A stretch of DNA of 64,000 nucleotides from Roseivirga sp. (GTDB lineage: Bacteria > Bacteroidota > Bacteroidia > Cytophagales > Cyclobacteriaceae), in the NCBI GenBank assembly GCA_021404565.1, contig JAAWWF010000026.1, forward strand, positions 248,001 through 312,000. The letters run 5' to 3'. The notes under the pieces were generated by a model. It was given only the letters and a program-made list of their open reading frames with translations, was not told the DNA's origin and searched no databases. A program made the position numbers and the translations under genes. Of this stretch, positions 51,735 to 61,104 are shown in pieces. Positions within the stretch are counted from its first letter, which is position 1. Every line of letters begins with the position of its first letter.

Positions 51735-52664
51735 ATGACCACTCGTAGACTTTTTCTTAAACAATCTGTCCTTTCAGGTATGGCTATGACACTGCCCGTT
51801 TCCATTTTCTCTGCAGATCATGCTGTCCCTAAGATTTCTTTGGCACAATGGTCTATGAACCGTGCTATCAAGGATGGGTCTGTTAAAGCGGAGGACTTTG
51901 CGGCTATTACTAAACGTGAGTATGGCATTGAGGCCATAGAGTTTGTCAATGGTTTCTACAAAGACCACAAAAATGACATGTCCTATTGGGACAATATGTT
52001 GAGGCGTTCAGGAAATGAGGGGGTAACGAATCTTCTGATCATGGTGGATGAAGAAGGAGATCTGGGTTCAACCAGGAAAGAAGAGCGACTTCAGGCTGTG
52101 GAAAACCACTATGGCTGGGTAGACATCGCCAAAAGAATGAAATGCCACTCGATCAGAGTGAATGCTTTTGGCACCGGTTCCCGGGAAAAGGTAAAGACAG
52201 CCCTGGTAGATGGTATGGGAAGACTGGCTGAGTATGGAGCGAAAGCCGGCATTAATATCCTGATCGAAAACCATGGCCTTTACAGCTCTGAGGCCGACTT
52301 TGTCGTGGAAATGATCAAAGAAGTAAATAACCCCTATATGGGCACCCTGCCTGATTTTGGCAACTGGTGCACTTCTGAGAAATGGGGAGGTACCCGGGAT
52401 GATTCCTGTGGTAATGTCTATGATATTCAAAAAGGAGTGGAAGAATTTATGCCTTATGCCAAAGGTGTAAGTGCCAAAACCTATGATTTTGATTCGGAGG
52501 GTAACCAACCCCGTCTGGATTATGCGGGCTTGCTCAAAGCAGTAAAGGCTACGGGTTATGATGGCTATATCGGTATAGAGTACGAGGGCAATAACCTAAG
52601 TGAGCCCGAAGGAATTATGGCTACTAAACGGCTGATAGAAAAGGTTTGGGCTGAGCTTGAATAG
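51735..52664 (+). CDS. Tat-exported sugar phosphate isomerase/epimerase-like TIM-barrel protein
   Basis: 309 residues. The N-terminus MTTRRLFLKQSVLSGMAMTL is a twin-arginine signal (R-R-x-F-L-K). The AP endonuclease 2/xylose-isomerase-like barrel has AIEFVNGF, INILIENHGLYSS, MGTLPDFGNW and GIEYEGN, giving the Glu/Asp/His/Glu metal positions of this fold. Periplasmic relatives act on unusual sugars or inositols. The exact reaction is unknown. Confidence 0.87.
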   Translation: MTTRRLFLKQSVLSGMAMTLPVSIFSADHAVPKISLAQWSMNRAIKDGSVKAEDFAAITKREYGIEAIEFVNGFYKDHKNDMSYWDNMLRRSGNEGVTNLLIMVDEEGDLGSTRKEERLQAVENHYGWVDIAKRMKCHSIRVNAFGTGSREKVKTALVDGMGRLAEYGAKAGINILIENHGLYSSEADFVVEMIKEVNNPYMGTLPDFGNWCTSEKWGGTRDDSCGNVYDIQKGVEEFMPYAKGVSAKTYDFDSEGNQPRLDYAGLLKAVKATGYDGYIGIEYEGNNLSEPEGIMATKRLIEKVWAELE

Positions 52665-52952
52665 TCTTTTTTTGGCAAGTCCATAGGCTGGTGAAAGTGG
52701 CTTATGTCACTCGGCAGAGCCGAAGCGACTGGCTTGATCTAATTCGAATTATTTTCCGCTTGCCCGCATTCCTGAACGTGAAAATTGCCCAGCATTCTGC
52801 TATAATAAAGAGAGCCAATTCCCTATGTTTTTTAGCAAGAGACACAACAATAATGATCCCTATCGGCTTGAAGGCATGATTTATTTTACTGACAAAAGTA
52901 AACTTAATCAGAATCTTCCCGTATATTGCTGACAAAAGTAAATTTAATCGCA
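52665..52952. other. Intergenic region upstream of PadR gene
   Basis: 288 bases with no convincing gene; a 62-codon frame at 52691 looks like chance because an equal-length frame runs on the other strand. The distal end contains the 21-bp direct repeats described separately. Confidence 0.5.
52889..52949 (+). repeat. 21-bp direct repeat pair upstream of PadR gene
   Basis: CTGACAAAAGTAAACTTAATC (52889-52909) recurs with one change (C to T) at 52929-52949, a 40-bp step. The second copy ends 4 bases before the PadR ATG. It fits an operator or duplicated promoter; classical PadR operators are palindromic instead. Confidence 0.6.
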
Positions 52953-53291
52953 ATGGGAAGATCTCATCTCGGAGAATTCGAAGAACTTGTTTTGCTAACC
53001 GTGGGCGTACTGTATGATGACGCTTATGCTGTGGCCATTACCAAAGAAATCGCCAATCAGTCGGGGCGATCGGTGGCGGTAAGTGCCGTACACAAGTCGC
53101 TATATCGCCTGGAAGAAAAAGGCATGCTGAAATCGCGTCTGGGTGAAGCCGAATCGAAACGTGGAGGAAAACGCAAACGACTTTTTAACATCACTCCTTT
53201 TGGTAAGAAGGCAATCGATGAGTCTATGGACCTGCGCGTACACCTGAGAAATCAGATTTCCGACCTGGCTTTTAACTGGCAGGCTGATTGA
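52953..53291 (+). CDS. PadR family transcriptional regulator
   Basis: 112 residues from ATG 52953 (MGRSHLGEFEELVLLTVGVL); nine more codons are open upstream but disrupt the repeat. The winged-helix PadR fold shows ISALYRLEEKG-type region as VSAVHKSLYRLEEKGMLKSRLGEAE and GGKRKRLFNITPFGKKAI (wing plus helix). It lies directly before three permease genes (1-nt gap), a linkage typical of these transporters, and presumably represses the operon. The inducer is unknown. Confidence 0.92.
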   Translation: MGRSHLGEFEELVLLTVGVLYDDAYAVAITKEIANQSGRSVAVSAVHKSLYRLEEKGMLKSRLGEAESKRGGKRKRLFNITPFGKKAIDESMDLRVHLRNQISDLAFNWQAD

Positions 53292-53292
53292 A

Positions 53293-55884
53293 ATGAAAAA
53301 ACAGGTCAACATACCGAAGCTGGTACATGCCTTTTTTAAATGGTACTGCAAAAGTGATCGCTATGAAGAGCTTCATGGCGACCTGGAAGAGTTCTTTTAT
53401 GAAAGAGCAGAAGAAATGGGTTTGGTCAAAGCCCGGTTCTACTATCTGCGCGATGTGATTCGCTGCTGCCAACCTTATGCCTGGAAGAAACCCAAGGTCT
53501 ACTCAAACTCAAATATCATTATGTTTAAAAACTACTTCAAGACTTCGCTCAGGAGCATGACCAGGAACCCACTCGGCTCCTTTATCAACGTATTCGGGCT
53601 TTCTGTAGCCATTGGCATTTGCCTGGTCGTTTACTCCTTTGTCGCCTACGACTATAGCCTCGATCAATTCCATGAGAACAAGAACGAGGTGTATCTCACT
53701 ACCATCAGGGCCGATCGCAATGGTGCTGAGGTTCAGTACGGACTGAGTCCTACACCACTCGGTGAATTGCTCAAAGATGACTTTGCCCAGATTAGTAAAG
53801 TAGCCAGGGTCAAAGATGTGAGTGTGGTGATGAAATACGAAGACAAGGTGTTTTATGAAAACCTCAGGTTTACGGACCCTGAATTTTTAGAGATGCTCAC
53901 TTTTCCACTGAAATGGGGAAGCCCTGATGCCCTAATCGATGTGAACAGCATCATTTTAAGTGAGCCGATGTCGGTGAAATACTTTGGTGACGAAAACCCC
54001 ATTGGCGAAGACATCCTGGTGAAATTTGGCGAGGAGGGTCGAAAAATATTCAGAGTAGCGGGTGTGGCAGAAGCCTTTCCTGATGCCCACATAATCGAAT
54101 TTGGATTTCTGGCCAACTTCAAAAACATGAAAGTAGCTGATCCTGCTTTTGATGAAGCCAATTGGGCCGACCTGCTTGATGCCACACTTATTCAGGTGCC
54201 CGATCCTATGGACATTGAGGCTATCAGGGCTGGTATGGTTAAATACAAGGCCCTGCAAAATGATATAGAGAATGATTGGAAGATCAACTCCTTTGACTTT
54301 GAGCCATTGGCTAGTCTGCACCTGAACGCGGGCGGTATTGAAGATGCCATTTCATATGATTACACCGAGCCTGGTAGGGTGATACTGCCAATTATTGCCT
54401 TGCTGATGATCTTTATGGCCTGTTTCAATTACATCAACGTGGCCATAGTATCATCTGCCAGGCGACTCAAAGAAATCGGGGTAAGAAAAGTAATTGGAGC
54501 CAACAGAGGCAAAGTCATTGTCCAGTTTCTGGCAGAAAACATCCTCCTTACTTTTTTTGCCATGCTGGTGGGTATCCTTCTTGCCTATACCCTCTTCCTG
54601 CCCTGGCTTGCAAATCAGGCGGCCCTGCCTTTGCGTCTGTCACCTACCGACCTGAATTTGTGGCTTTTCCTGATATTCATCTTGCTCCTGACGGGCCTGG
54701 CCTCAGGTATCTACCCTGCTCTGTATATCTCTAAATTTGATGTGGCTCGTATTTTCAGAGGCTCCATTCGCTTTGGTAAGAAGAGCCCTCTCACCAAAGT
54801 ATTTCTTGGCTTTCAGCTGGTGGTGGCTTGTATTACCATTACCGGGGCGATCGCTTTTACCCAAAATACCCTACACATAAATTCGCGCAGCTGGGGCTAT
54901 GACCAGACCGGTGCCCTATATACCAGTATCACTGACAAATCCGCCTTTGATCAACTCTATAGTGCCATGAGCCAGAACCCCAATGTTCTGTCTGTATCAG
55001 GTTCGCGCGATCATTTGGGGATGGTGAAATCACAGGCCGTATTGCGCCTGCCCGACCGTCAATATGAGGTCGATCAGCTGTCAATAGATGCTCAATACTT
55101 TGAAACTATGGGTTTGCAGCTTACAACAGGCCGCAATTTCAAACCAGACCCCGAAAGTGACCGGCAGTCCATTATAGTCAACAAGGCGTTGGTAGAAAAC
55201 ATGGCCTGGGCTGAACCTCTGACTGAAGTGGTGACCATCGACAGTGCACGCTATCAGGTGGTAGGTGTAACAGAAGACTTTCAGTTTAACAGCTTTTACT
55301 CACCCGTAAAACCCACACTCTTTAAGGTAGCGGACAAGGATGACTACCGTTTCCTTTCGGTAAGAGCCCGGGCAGGTGCAGAAAGAGAAACCTATGATGC
55401 CCTGAAAGCAGAATGGGTTCAACTTTTTCCGGAGGTGCCTTTTCAAGGGGGCTACCAGGAAGACGTATGGCCGGGGTTTTTTGAGGATGTGGCGATTCAG
55501 GAGAGATTTATGAAAGTTGTAGCCTTTATAGCCATCCTACTCTCAAGCCTCGGTTTATATGGCTTGGTCACCCTCAATGTGGCAGGCAGGGTAAGAGAGT
55601 TCAGCATTCGTAAAGCCCTGGGAGCTGGTGTTAAGAATATCGCCTTTAGCATTCTGCGTCAATACATGTTATTGTCAGTAATAGCCTTGCTCATTGCGGC
55701 TCCTCTAAGCTATATCGCCATCAATGCAAATATCAATATGCTTTACGCTGAGCCTATGCCGCTGACCTATACGGTGGTAACCCTGGCTGTAGTGTTGCTG
55801 ATTTTCATTTTGCTGACGGTTATTTCTACCCAAATCAGAAAAGTATCCAAATCTAGCCCTGTGGTGGGGCTTAGAACGGAATAA
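53293..55884 (+). CDS. ABC transporter permease with PadR-linked prefix domain (1 of 3)
   Basis: 863 residues. Residues 1-75 are a cytoplasmic prefix (HAFFKWYCKSDRYEELHGDLEEFFYE ... IRCCQPYAWKK), the type called permease prefix domain 2. A MacB/FtsX-type permease follows: TM at about residue 100 (GSFINVFGLSVAIGICLVVYSF), a large periplasmic MacB core, FtsX domain 1 near residue 360 (RVILPIIALLMIFMACFNYINVAIV), a second core and FtsX domain 2 near the C-terminus (GLYGLVTLNVAGRVREFSIRKALGAG). No ATPase gene is nearby. Export of lipids, peptides or antimicrobials is the usual guess; the substrate is unknown. Confidence 0.9.
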   Translation: MKKQVNIPKLVHAFFKWYCKSDRYEELHGDLEEFFYERAEEMGLVKARFYYLRDVIRCCQPYAWKKPKVYSNSNIIMFKNYFKTSLRSMTRNPLGSFINVFGLSVAIGICLVVYSFVAYDYSLDQFHENKNEVYLTTIRADRNGAEVQYGLSPTPLGELLKDDFAQISKVARVKDVSVVMKYEDKVFYENLRFTDPEFLEMLTFPLKWGSPDALIDVNSIILSEPMSVKYFGDENPIGEDILVKFGEEGRKIFRVAGVAEAFPDAHIIEFGFLANFKNMKVADPAFDEANWADLLDATLIQVPDPMDIEAIRAGMVKYKALQNDIENDWKINSFDFEPLASLHLNAGGIEDAISYDYTEPGRVILPIIALLMIFMACFNYINVAIVSSARRLKEIGVRKVIGANRGKVIVQFLAENILLTFFAMLVGILLAYTLFLPWLANQAALPLRLSPTDLNLWLFLIFILLLTGLASGIYPALYISKFDVARIFRGSIRFGKKSPLTKVFLGFQLVVACITITGAIAFTQNTLHINSRSWGYDQTGALYTSITDKSAFDQLYSAMSQNPNVLSVSGSRDHLGMVKSQAVLRLPDRQYEVDQLSIDAQYFETMGLQLTTGRNFKPDPESDRQSIIVNKALVENMAWAEPLTEVVTIDSARYQVVGVTEDFQFNSFYSPVKPTLFKVADKDDYRFLSVRARAGAERETYDALKAEWVQLFPEVPFQGGYQEDVWPGFFEDVAIQERFMKVVAFIAILLSSLGLYGLVTLNVAGRVREFSIRKALGAGVKNIAFSILRQYMLLSVIALLIAAPLSYIAINANINMLYAEPMPLTYTVVTLAVVLLIFILLTVISTQIRKVSKSSPVVGLRTE

Positions 55885-55912
55885 GATTGATACACCAAGG
55901 ACAAAACAGGTC

Positions 55913-58501
55913 ATGAGCCAGAAGATTCACATACCGAAAATCCCGCATGCCTTTTTCAAGTGGTATTGCAAGAAGGACAGGTATGAGGAATTACATGGGG
56001 ATCTCGAAGAGTTCTTTTATGAAAGAGTAGCTGAATCAGGCCCGGTCAAAGCCCGGCTGCTCTATTGGCGCGATGTCATGCGCTGTTGCCAGCCATATGC
56101 CTGGAAAAAACCGCAAGGTCGCTTAAACTCAAATATCGTTATGTTAAAAAATTACTTTAAAACTTCGCTCAGAAGCATGGTGAGAAACCCGCTGAGCTCC
56201 TTTATCAATGTTTTCGGCCTGGCCGTGGCCATTGGTGTTTGCATAGTGGTCTATTCCATGGTGCAGTTCTCTTATAGTACCGACCAGTTTCACGAACATA
56301 AGAATGAGGTTTTTCTGACCACTTTTGAAGCAGACAGGGATGGTACCTCCACGCGATATGGCTTTACACCCACTCCATTGGGTGAGCTACTGGCACAGGA
56401 TTTTGCCCAAATCACAAAAATGGCCAGGATCAAAGACGAGGCCGTGGTGGTCAAGCAGGGAGAAAATGTATTTCACGAAACCATCAGGTTCACAGATTCT
56501 GACTTTCTGGATATGCTCTCATTTCCATTGAAATGGGGTGACAAGTCTTCCCTTAATGATCCGAACAGTATTATTCTGAGCTCCGATATGGCCATCAAGT
56601 ATTTTGGTGAGACAGAGCCTTTAGGCGAGGAAGTACTGGTCAAGTTTAGTGAAGAAAGAAAGAAGGTGTTTAAAGTAGCCGGTGTAGCCGAAGCCTTTCC
56701 AGGTGCACATGCCATCAGCTTCGATTTTCTGATCAACTTTGAGAACCTCAGACAAGCCGATCCTGATTTTTCCGCTACTAACTGGGCTGCTTTTGTGCAG
56801 GCTACTTTGATTCAGGTAGACCAAGCCTCGGCCATTGCCTCTATTGCAGCAGGGATGGAAAAATACCGGGTACTTCAGAATGAGGTGGATAACGAATGGA
56901 AGATCACAGGCTTTGGTTTTGAACCTATCGCTTCTCTTCATGAAAACTCTTCAACCATCAGCGGTGATATCTCATCAGACCAGGCTGACGAAATCTTGAT
57001 AGGGTTACCTATTATGGGCATTTTCATGCTGGCACTGGCCTGCTTCAACTATATGAACATGGCCATTGGCTCTGCCACCAAAAGACTTAAAGAAATTGGT
57101 GTCAGAAAGGTAATCGGAGCCAGTCGCAATAAGGTAATCTTCCAGTTTTTAGCTGAAAATGTCTTTGTGACTTTCTTTGCGCTGATCCTGGGCCTTTTTC
57201 TTACCTCCACCCTGTTTTTACCCTGGTTCAGTGAAATAGCCGGGGCCCAGTTGAGCCTAAGCCTCCTTAACACCGATCTGTGGTCATTTCTTATTGGTAT
57301 ACTATTGCTGACGGGTCTGGTCTCCGGTTTTTATCCGGCCTTGTACATCTCTGGCTTTCAGGTGGTGAAAATCTTCAAGGGTACCGTAAAGTTTGGAAAG
57401 AAAAACCCCATCATGAAGACCTTTCTGGGCGTTCAGATGATCCTGGCCTTTGTCTTCATTACCATGGCTGTCATGTTCAAACAGAACTCCGATTTTCAGG
57501 CCAAAAGGCCCTGGGGGTACAATCAGAATGGAGTGCTCTATGTAGGAGTACCCGATGAAAGTGCCTATGACCAGCTGCTGGCTGCCATGGAGCAAAACCC
57601 GAATGTGGAATCTGTTTCTGGTTCGGGCGATCATCTGGGTAAAAGTATCTCCAGTGCAGTCGTGAGTTTTGCTGACCGCTCTTATGACGTACAGCGTATG
57701 TTGATACATGCCAATTACTTTGAAACTCTGGGTATTCCGATGGCTTCGGGAGCCATTTTCAATGATCAGCCAGGAGCCACAAAACAGGTTGTGGTCAATG
57801 AGCTGTTCGTAAAAAATACCCTGCTGGACGAACCTATAGGTCATTTATTCAAAATTGATAGTACACAATATCAGATCATCGGAGTAGCAAAGGACTTCCA
57901 CGCTTTTAACTTTTACTACCCAATGAAACCTATGGTTTTTCAGGCGGCCGCTAAAGCTGATTATCGCTTTATATCTATGCGGGTAACCAGCGGATCGGAG
58001 CTGGCGGTTTACGAAGACCTGAAAGAAAACTGGGCAAACTTATTTCCTGAATCACCATTTCAGGGCGGTGAACAAATTGACCTTTGGGCCAAGTTTTATG
58101 CAGACCTGGCCCAGATGAAACGCTTCACCCGCACAGTTGCTTTTATTGCCATTATGCTGGCTGCATTAGGGCTATATGGTCTGGTTACCTTGAACGTATC
58201 GGGCCGGATCAAGGAGTTTAGCATCAGAAAAATTTTGGGAGCGGGGCTCCTGAATATCAGCCGAAGTATTGGCCGCCAGTACCTGCTGTTGATGGTTGTG
58301 GCACTGTTGCTGGGTGCTCCCCTGGCCTATATCATGAATATCGGGCTCGTCAAAATGATGTTTGCCTACCCATTACCCCATGGCCATTGGAGTGTGGCGC
58401 TCGCTTTTGTCCTGCTTGTCTTTGTTATGCTCATGGTCATAGCCACTCAAATCAAAAAAGTCTCCAGGTCCAATCCGGCCAAAGGCCTGCGAGCCGAATA
58501 G
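55913..58501 (+). CDS. ABC transporter permease with PadR-linked prefix domain (2 of 3)
   Basis: 862 residues, closely related to the first copy in prefix (HAFFKWYCKKDRYEELHGDLEEFFYE) and core (GLAVAIGVCIVVYSM; RLKEIGVRKVIGASRNKVIFQFLAENVF; GLYGLVTLNVSGRIKEFSIRKILGAG). A duplication of the first copy is the likely origin. It begins 28 nt after copy 1. The heavy divergence of the two periplasmic cores suggests different ligands for otherwise similar pumps. Confidence 0.9.
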   Translation: MSQKIHIPKIPHAFFKWYCKKDRYEELHGDLEEFFYERVAESGPVKARLLYWRDVMRCCQPYAWKKPQGRLNSNIVMLKNYFKTSLRSMVRNPLSSFINVFGLAVAIGVCIVVYSMVQFSYSTDQFHEHKNEVFLTTFEADRDGTSTRYGFTPTPLGELLAQDFAQITKMARIKDEAVVVKQGENVFHETIRFTDSDFLDMLSFPLKWGDKSSLNDPNSIILSSDMAIKYFGETEPLGEEVLVKFSEERKKVFKVAGVAEAFPGAHAISFDFLINFENLRQADPDFSATNWAAFVQATLIQVDQASAIASIAAGMEKYRVLQNEVDNEWKITGFGFEPIASLHENSSTISGDISSDQADEILIGLPIMGIFMLALACFNYMNMAIGSATKRLKEIGVRKVIGASRNKVIFQFLAENVFVTFFALILGLFLTSTLFLPWFSEIAGAQLSLSLLNTDLWSFLIGILLLTGLVSGFYPALYISGFQVVKIFKGTVKFGKKNPIMKTFLGVQMILAFVFITMAVMFKQNSDFQAKRPWGYNQNGVLYVGVPDESAYDQLLAAMEQNPNVESVSGSGDHLGKSISSAVVSFADRSYDVQRMLIHANYFETLGIPMASGAIFNDQPGATKQVVVNELFVKNTLLDEPIGHLFKIDSTQYQIIGVAKDFHAFNFYYPMKPMVFQAAAKADYRFISMRVTSGSELAVYEDLKENWANLFPESPFQGGEQIDLWAKFYADLAQMKRFTRTVAFIAIMLAALGLYGLVTLNVSGRIKEFSIRKILGAGLLNISRSIGRQYLLLMVVALLLGAPLAYIMNIGLVKMMFAYPLPHGHWSVALAFVLLVFVMLMVIATQIKKVSRSNPAKGLRAE

Positions 58502-58510
58502 ATTCCGTTT

Positions 58511-61102
58511 ATGAGCAAAAACCATAAAGTACCTGCTGTTCCTCATGCTTTTTTCAAATGGTATTGTAAGAGAGATCGCTATGAAGAATTGCATGGAGAC
58601 TTAGAGGAATTCTTCTACGAGAATATAACGGAGCGGGGTTTGCTGAGGGCCCGGCTTTATTACCTGAGCGATATTATTCGCTGTTGCCAGCCGTATGCCT
58701 GGAAAAAACCCAAAGTGTATTCAAACGCCCATATCATCATGATCAGAAACTATTTTAAAACGGCCCTTCGCAGTGCCTTAAGAAACCCTTTAAGTTCATT
58801 TATCAATGTTTTCGGGCTTTCGGTAGCGATCGGCATTTGCCTGGTGGTATATGCCTTTATGAAGAATGATGCCGATATAGACAGGTTTCATGAGCACAAA
58901 GACAAGGTGTTTCTGACTACTTTTTATGCAGATCGCAACGGTGACCTGGACCAATATGGCGCCACTCCAGCACCTCTGGCTAAAATGCTTGAGCAAGATC
59001 AGCCACACATCGAAAAAGTAGGCCGTCTCAAGAATAGCAATGTGGTCGTCAAGTACGGTGACCACGTGTTTTATGAATTGTTGAAATCAGTTGATCCCGA
59101 GTTTCTGGAAATGCTCACCTTCCCGCTTAAATGGGGTGACCCGGGTTCATTGAAGGATTTAAATAGTGTGATCCTGAGCGAGAACGCTTCAGTTAAGTAC
59201 TTTGGGGATAAGAACCCGCTCGGTGAAGAGATCCTGATTAAATATAACAGTGGAGAAAAGAAGTTTTTCAAAGTAACCGGTGTAGCCAAAGCATTTCCTG
59301 ACGCCCGCATTATTGATTTTAACTTTCTGGTCAATTTTGAAAATGTATGGCTTGCTGATCCGGCTTTCGATAGTAGAGATTGGCGGGATTATGTCGGGGC
59401 CACGCTCATTCAGCTGGATGACCCGGCAGCGATTGATGATGTGAAAGCAGGAATGGAAAAGTACAGGGAGCTGCAAAACCCGGTAGGCAGCGACTGGGCC
59501 ATTGCCTCATTTGACTTTCACTCAATACACAACCTACATTACAGTTCGGCCGACATCATCAATGGTATCTCCAATGATACAACATCGGCAGGCCGCCTTG
59601 TCTTACCCATCATCGGGCTTTTCATGCTGGCACTGGCCTGTTTTAACTACATCAACATGGCGATTGGTTCAGCCGCCAAAAGGCTGAAGGAAATTGGAGT
59701 CCGTAAAGTAATTGGTGCTAACAAAGGCAGGGTCGTTGTACAGTTTTTGGCGGAAAATATCTTTATGACGTTTTTCGCACTTTTGATCGGGATCATACTC
59801 AGTGTGACCCTTTTCTTACCCTGGTTTGGTGGCATTTCGGATATGCAGATGGACCTAAGTCTGATGGATGCCAACCTTTGGGTCTTTCTTATCTCCTTGT
59901 TACTTGTTACCGGAATCATATCCGGTGCATATCCTGCTTTTTACATTGCCAGATTTCAGGCAGTCAAAATCTTTAAAGGAAGCACCCGCTTTGGCAAGAA
60001 GAACCCATTGACCAAAGTCTTCCTGGCCTTTCAGCTGATTCTAGCTTGTATCACCATTACAGGTGCAGTCACCTTTACCCAAAACACCCAATACCAGTCC
60101 GAGCGAAGCTGGGGCTACAATCAGGAAGAAACGCTTTATGCGACCGTGACCAATGGACAGGCACATGATCAACTGGCGGCTGTTATGTCGCAAAACCCCG
60201 ACATAGTATCCATGGCCGGAACGACCCACCATCTGGGCAGAGGTTATAGTCAGGCGATTGTACAGCTACCCGAACGAAAGTATGAGGTGATCGAAATGTA
60301 TGTAAGCCCGCAGTATTTCGAAACCATGGGTCTGCCCCTGAAGCATGGCAGAACTTTCGAACAAACCCCTTTGAGTGATCAACAGGCATTGGTGGTAAAC
60401 GAAACGTTCGTGAGGAGGCTGGGCTTATCAGAACCTGTCGACCATATTGTCAACATTGACAGCACGCGATATCAGATTATTGGTGTAGTGAAAGACGCTC
60501 ACGCTTATAACTTCGGAAATCCTATCAGGCCCACCATTTACAGGGTGGCTTTAAAGGATAACTACTACTTTTTAACGATGCAAGCCAGACCGGGAAAGCA
60601 AATAGAAGTACTCAACGACATGAAGGAAGAATGGCTGAAACTGTTTCCTGAAGAACCCCTTTTAGGAGGCTTACAGGAAGATGTCTGGACGGGCTATTTT
60701 GAACGAGTAGACAGCTATGAAAGGTTCAACAAAGCCATTGCCATGGTAGCTGTGCTGCTGGCAGGCTTAGGTTTATATGGTCTTGTGTCGCTCAATGTTT
60801 CCGGAAGAATCAGGGAGTTTAGCATTCGAAAGGTTTTAGGCGCCAGCCGCAAGCATATTGCTTCCAATATCGCCAGGCAATACACTGTTTTGACCATTAT
60901 TGCCTTGTTGATCGGGGCTCCTGTGAGCTATATGCTGGTGGAGGCCGAGTTGAATCTGCTCTTCGTTTATGCTTTGCCTATGAATTTCTATGGGGTGATT
61001 ATGGCTCTTTTGGTCCTTGTGAGTGTTTTGATATTTGTGATCGGCACCCGGGTTTTCAAAGTGTCGCGGGCAAACCCTGTCAACGGCCTGCGAACCGAAT
61101 AG
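58511..61102 (+). CDS. ABC transporter permease with PadR-linked prefix domain (3 of 3)
   Basis: 863 residues, same build: prefix HAFFKWYCKRDRYEELHGDLEEFFYE, core GLSVAIGICLVVYAFMKND, FtsX domain RLKEIGVRKVIGANKGRVVVQFLAENIF and C-terminal GLYGLVSLNVSGRIREFSIRKVLGAS. Nine nt after copy 2, last of the row. Its stop is 2 nt from the stop of the convergent fourth copy, so both stop without any terminator space. Confidence 0.9.
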   Translation: MSKNHKVPAVPHAFFKWYCKRDRYEELHGDLEEFFYENITERGLLRARLYYLSDIIRCCQPYAWKKPKVYSNAHIIMIRNYFKTALRSALRNPLSSFINVFGLSVAIGICLVVYAFMKNDADIDRFHEHKDKVFLTTFYADRNGDLDQYGATPAPLAKMLEQDQPHIEKVGRLKNSNVVVKYGDHVFYELLKSVDPEFLEMLTFPLKWGDPGSLKDLNSVILSENASVKYFGDKNPLGEEILIKYNSGEKKFFKVTGVAKAFPDARIIDFNFLVNFENVWLADPAFDSRDWRDYVGATLIQLDDPAAIDDVKAGMEKYRELQNPVGSDWAIASFDFHSIHNLHYSSADIINGISNDTTSAGRLVLPIIGLFMLALACFNYINMAIGSAAKRLKEIGVRKVIGANKGRVVVQFLAENIFMTFFALLIGIILSVTLFLPWFGGISDMQMDLSLMDANLWVFLISLLLVTGIISGAYPAFYIARFQAVKIFKGSTRFGKKNPLTKVFLAFQLILACITITGAVTFTQNTQYQSERSWGYNQEETLYATVTNGQAHDQLAAVMSQNPDIVSMAGTTHHLGRGYSQAIVQLPERKYEVIEMYVSPQYFETMGLPLKHGRTFEQTPLSDQQALVVNETFVRRLGLSEPVDHIVNIDSTRYQIIGVVKDAHAYNFGNPIRPTIYRVALKDNYYFLTMQARPGKQIEVLNDMKEEWLKLFPEEPLLGGLQEDVWTGYFERVDSYERFNKAIAMVAVLLAGLGLYGLVSLNVSGRIREFSIRKVLGASRKHIASNIARQYTVLTIIALLIGAPVSYMLVEAELNLLFVYALPMNFYGVIMALLVLVSVLIFVIGTRVFKVSRANPVNGLRTE

Positions 61103-61104
61103 CC

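Noticed and set aside
52691-52879. 62-codon frame downstream of the TIM-barrel gene
   Set aside because: No start context or recognisable domain, and an equally long frame runs on the opposite strand.
59063-59068. CACGTG core in the third permease gene
   Set aside because: The flanking bases do not match parS arms.
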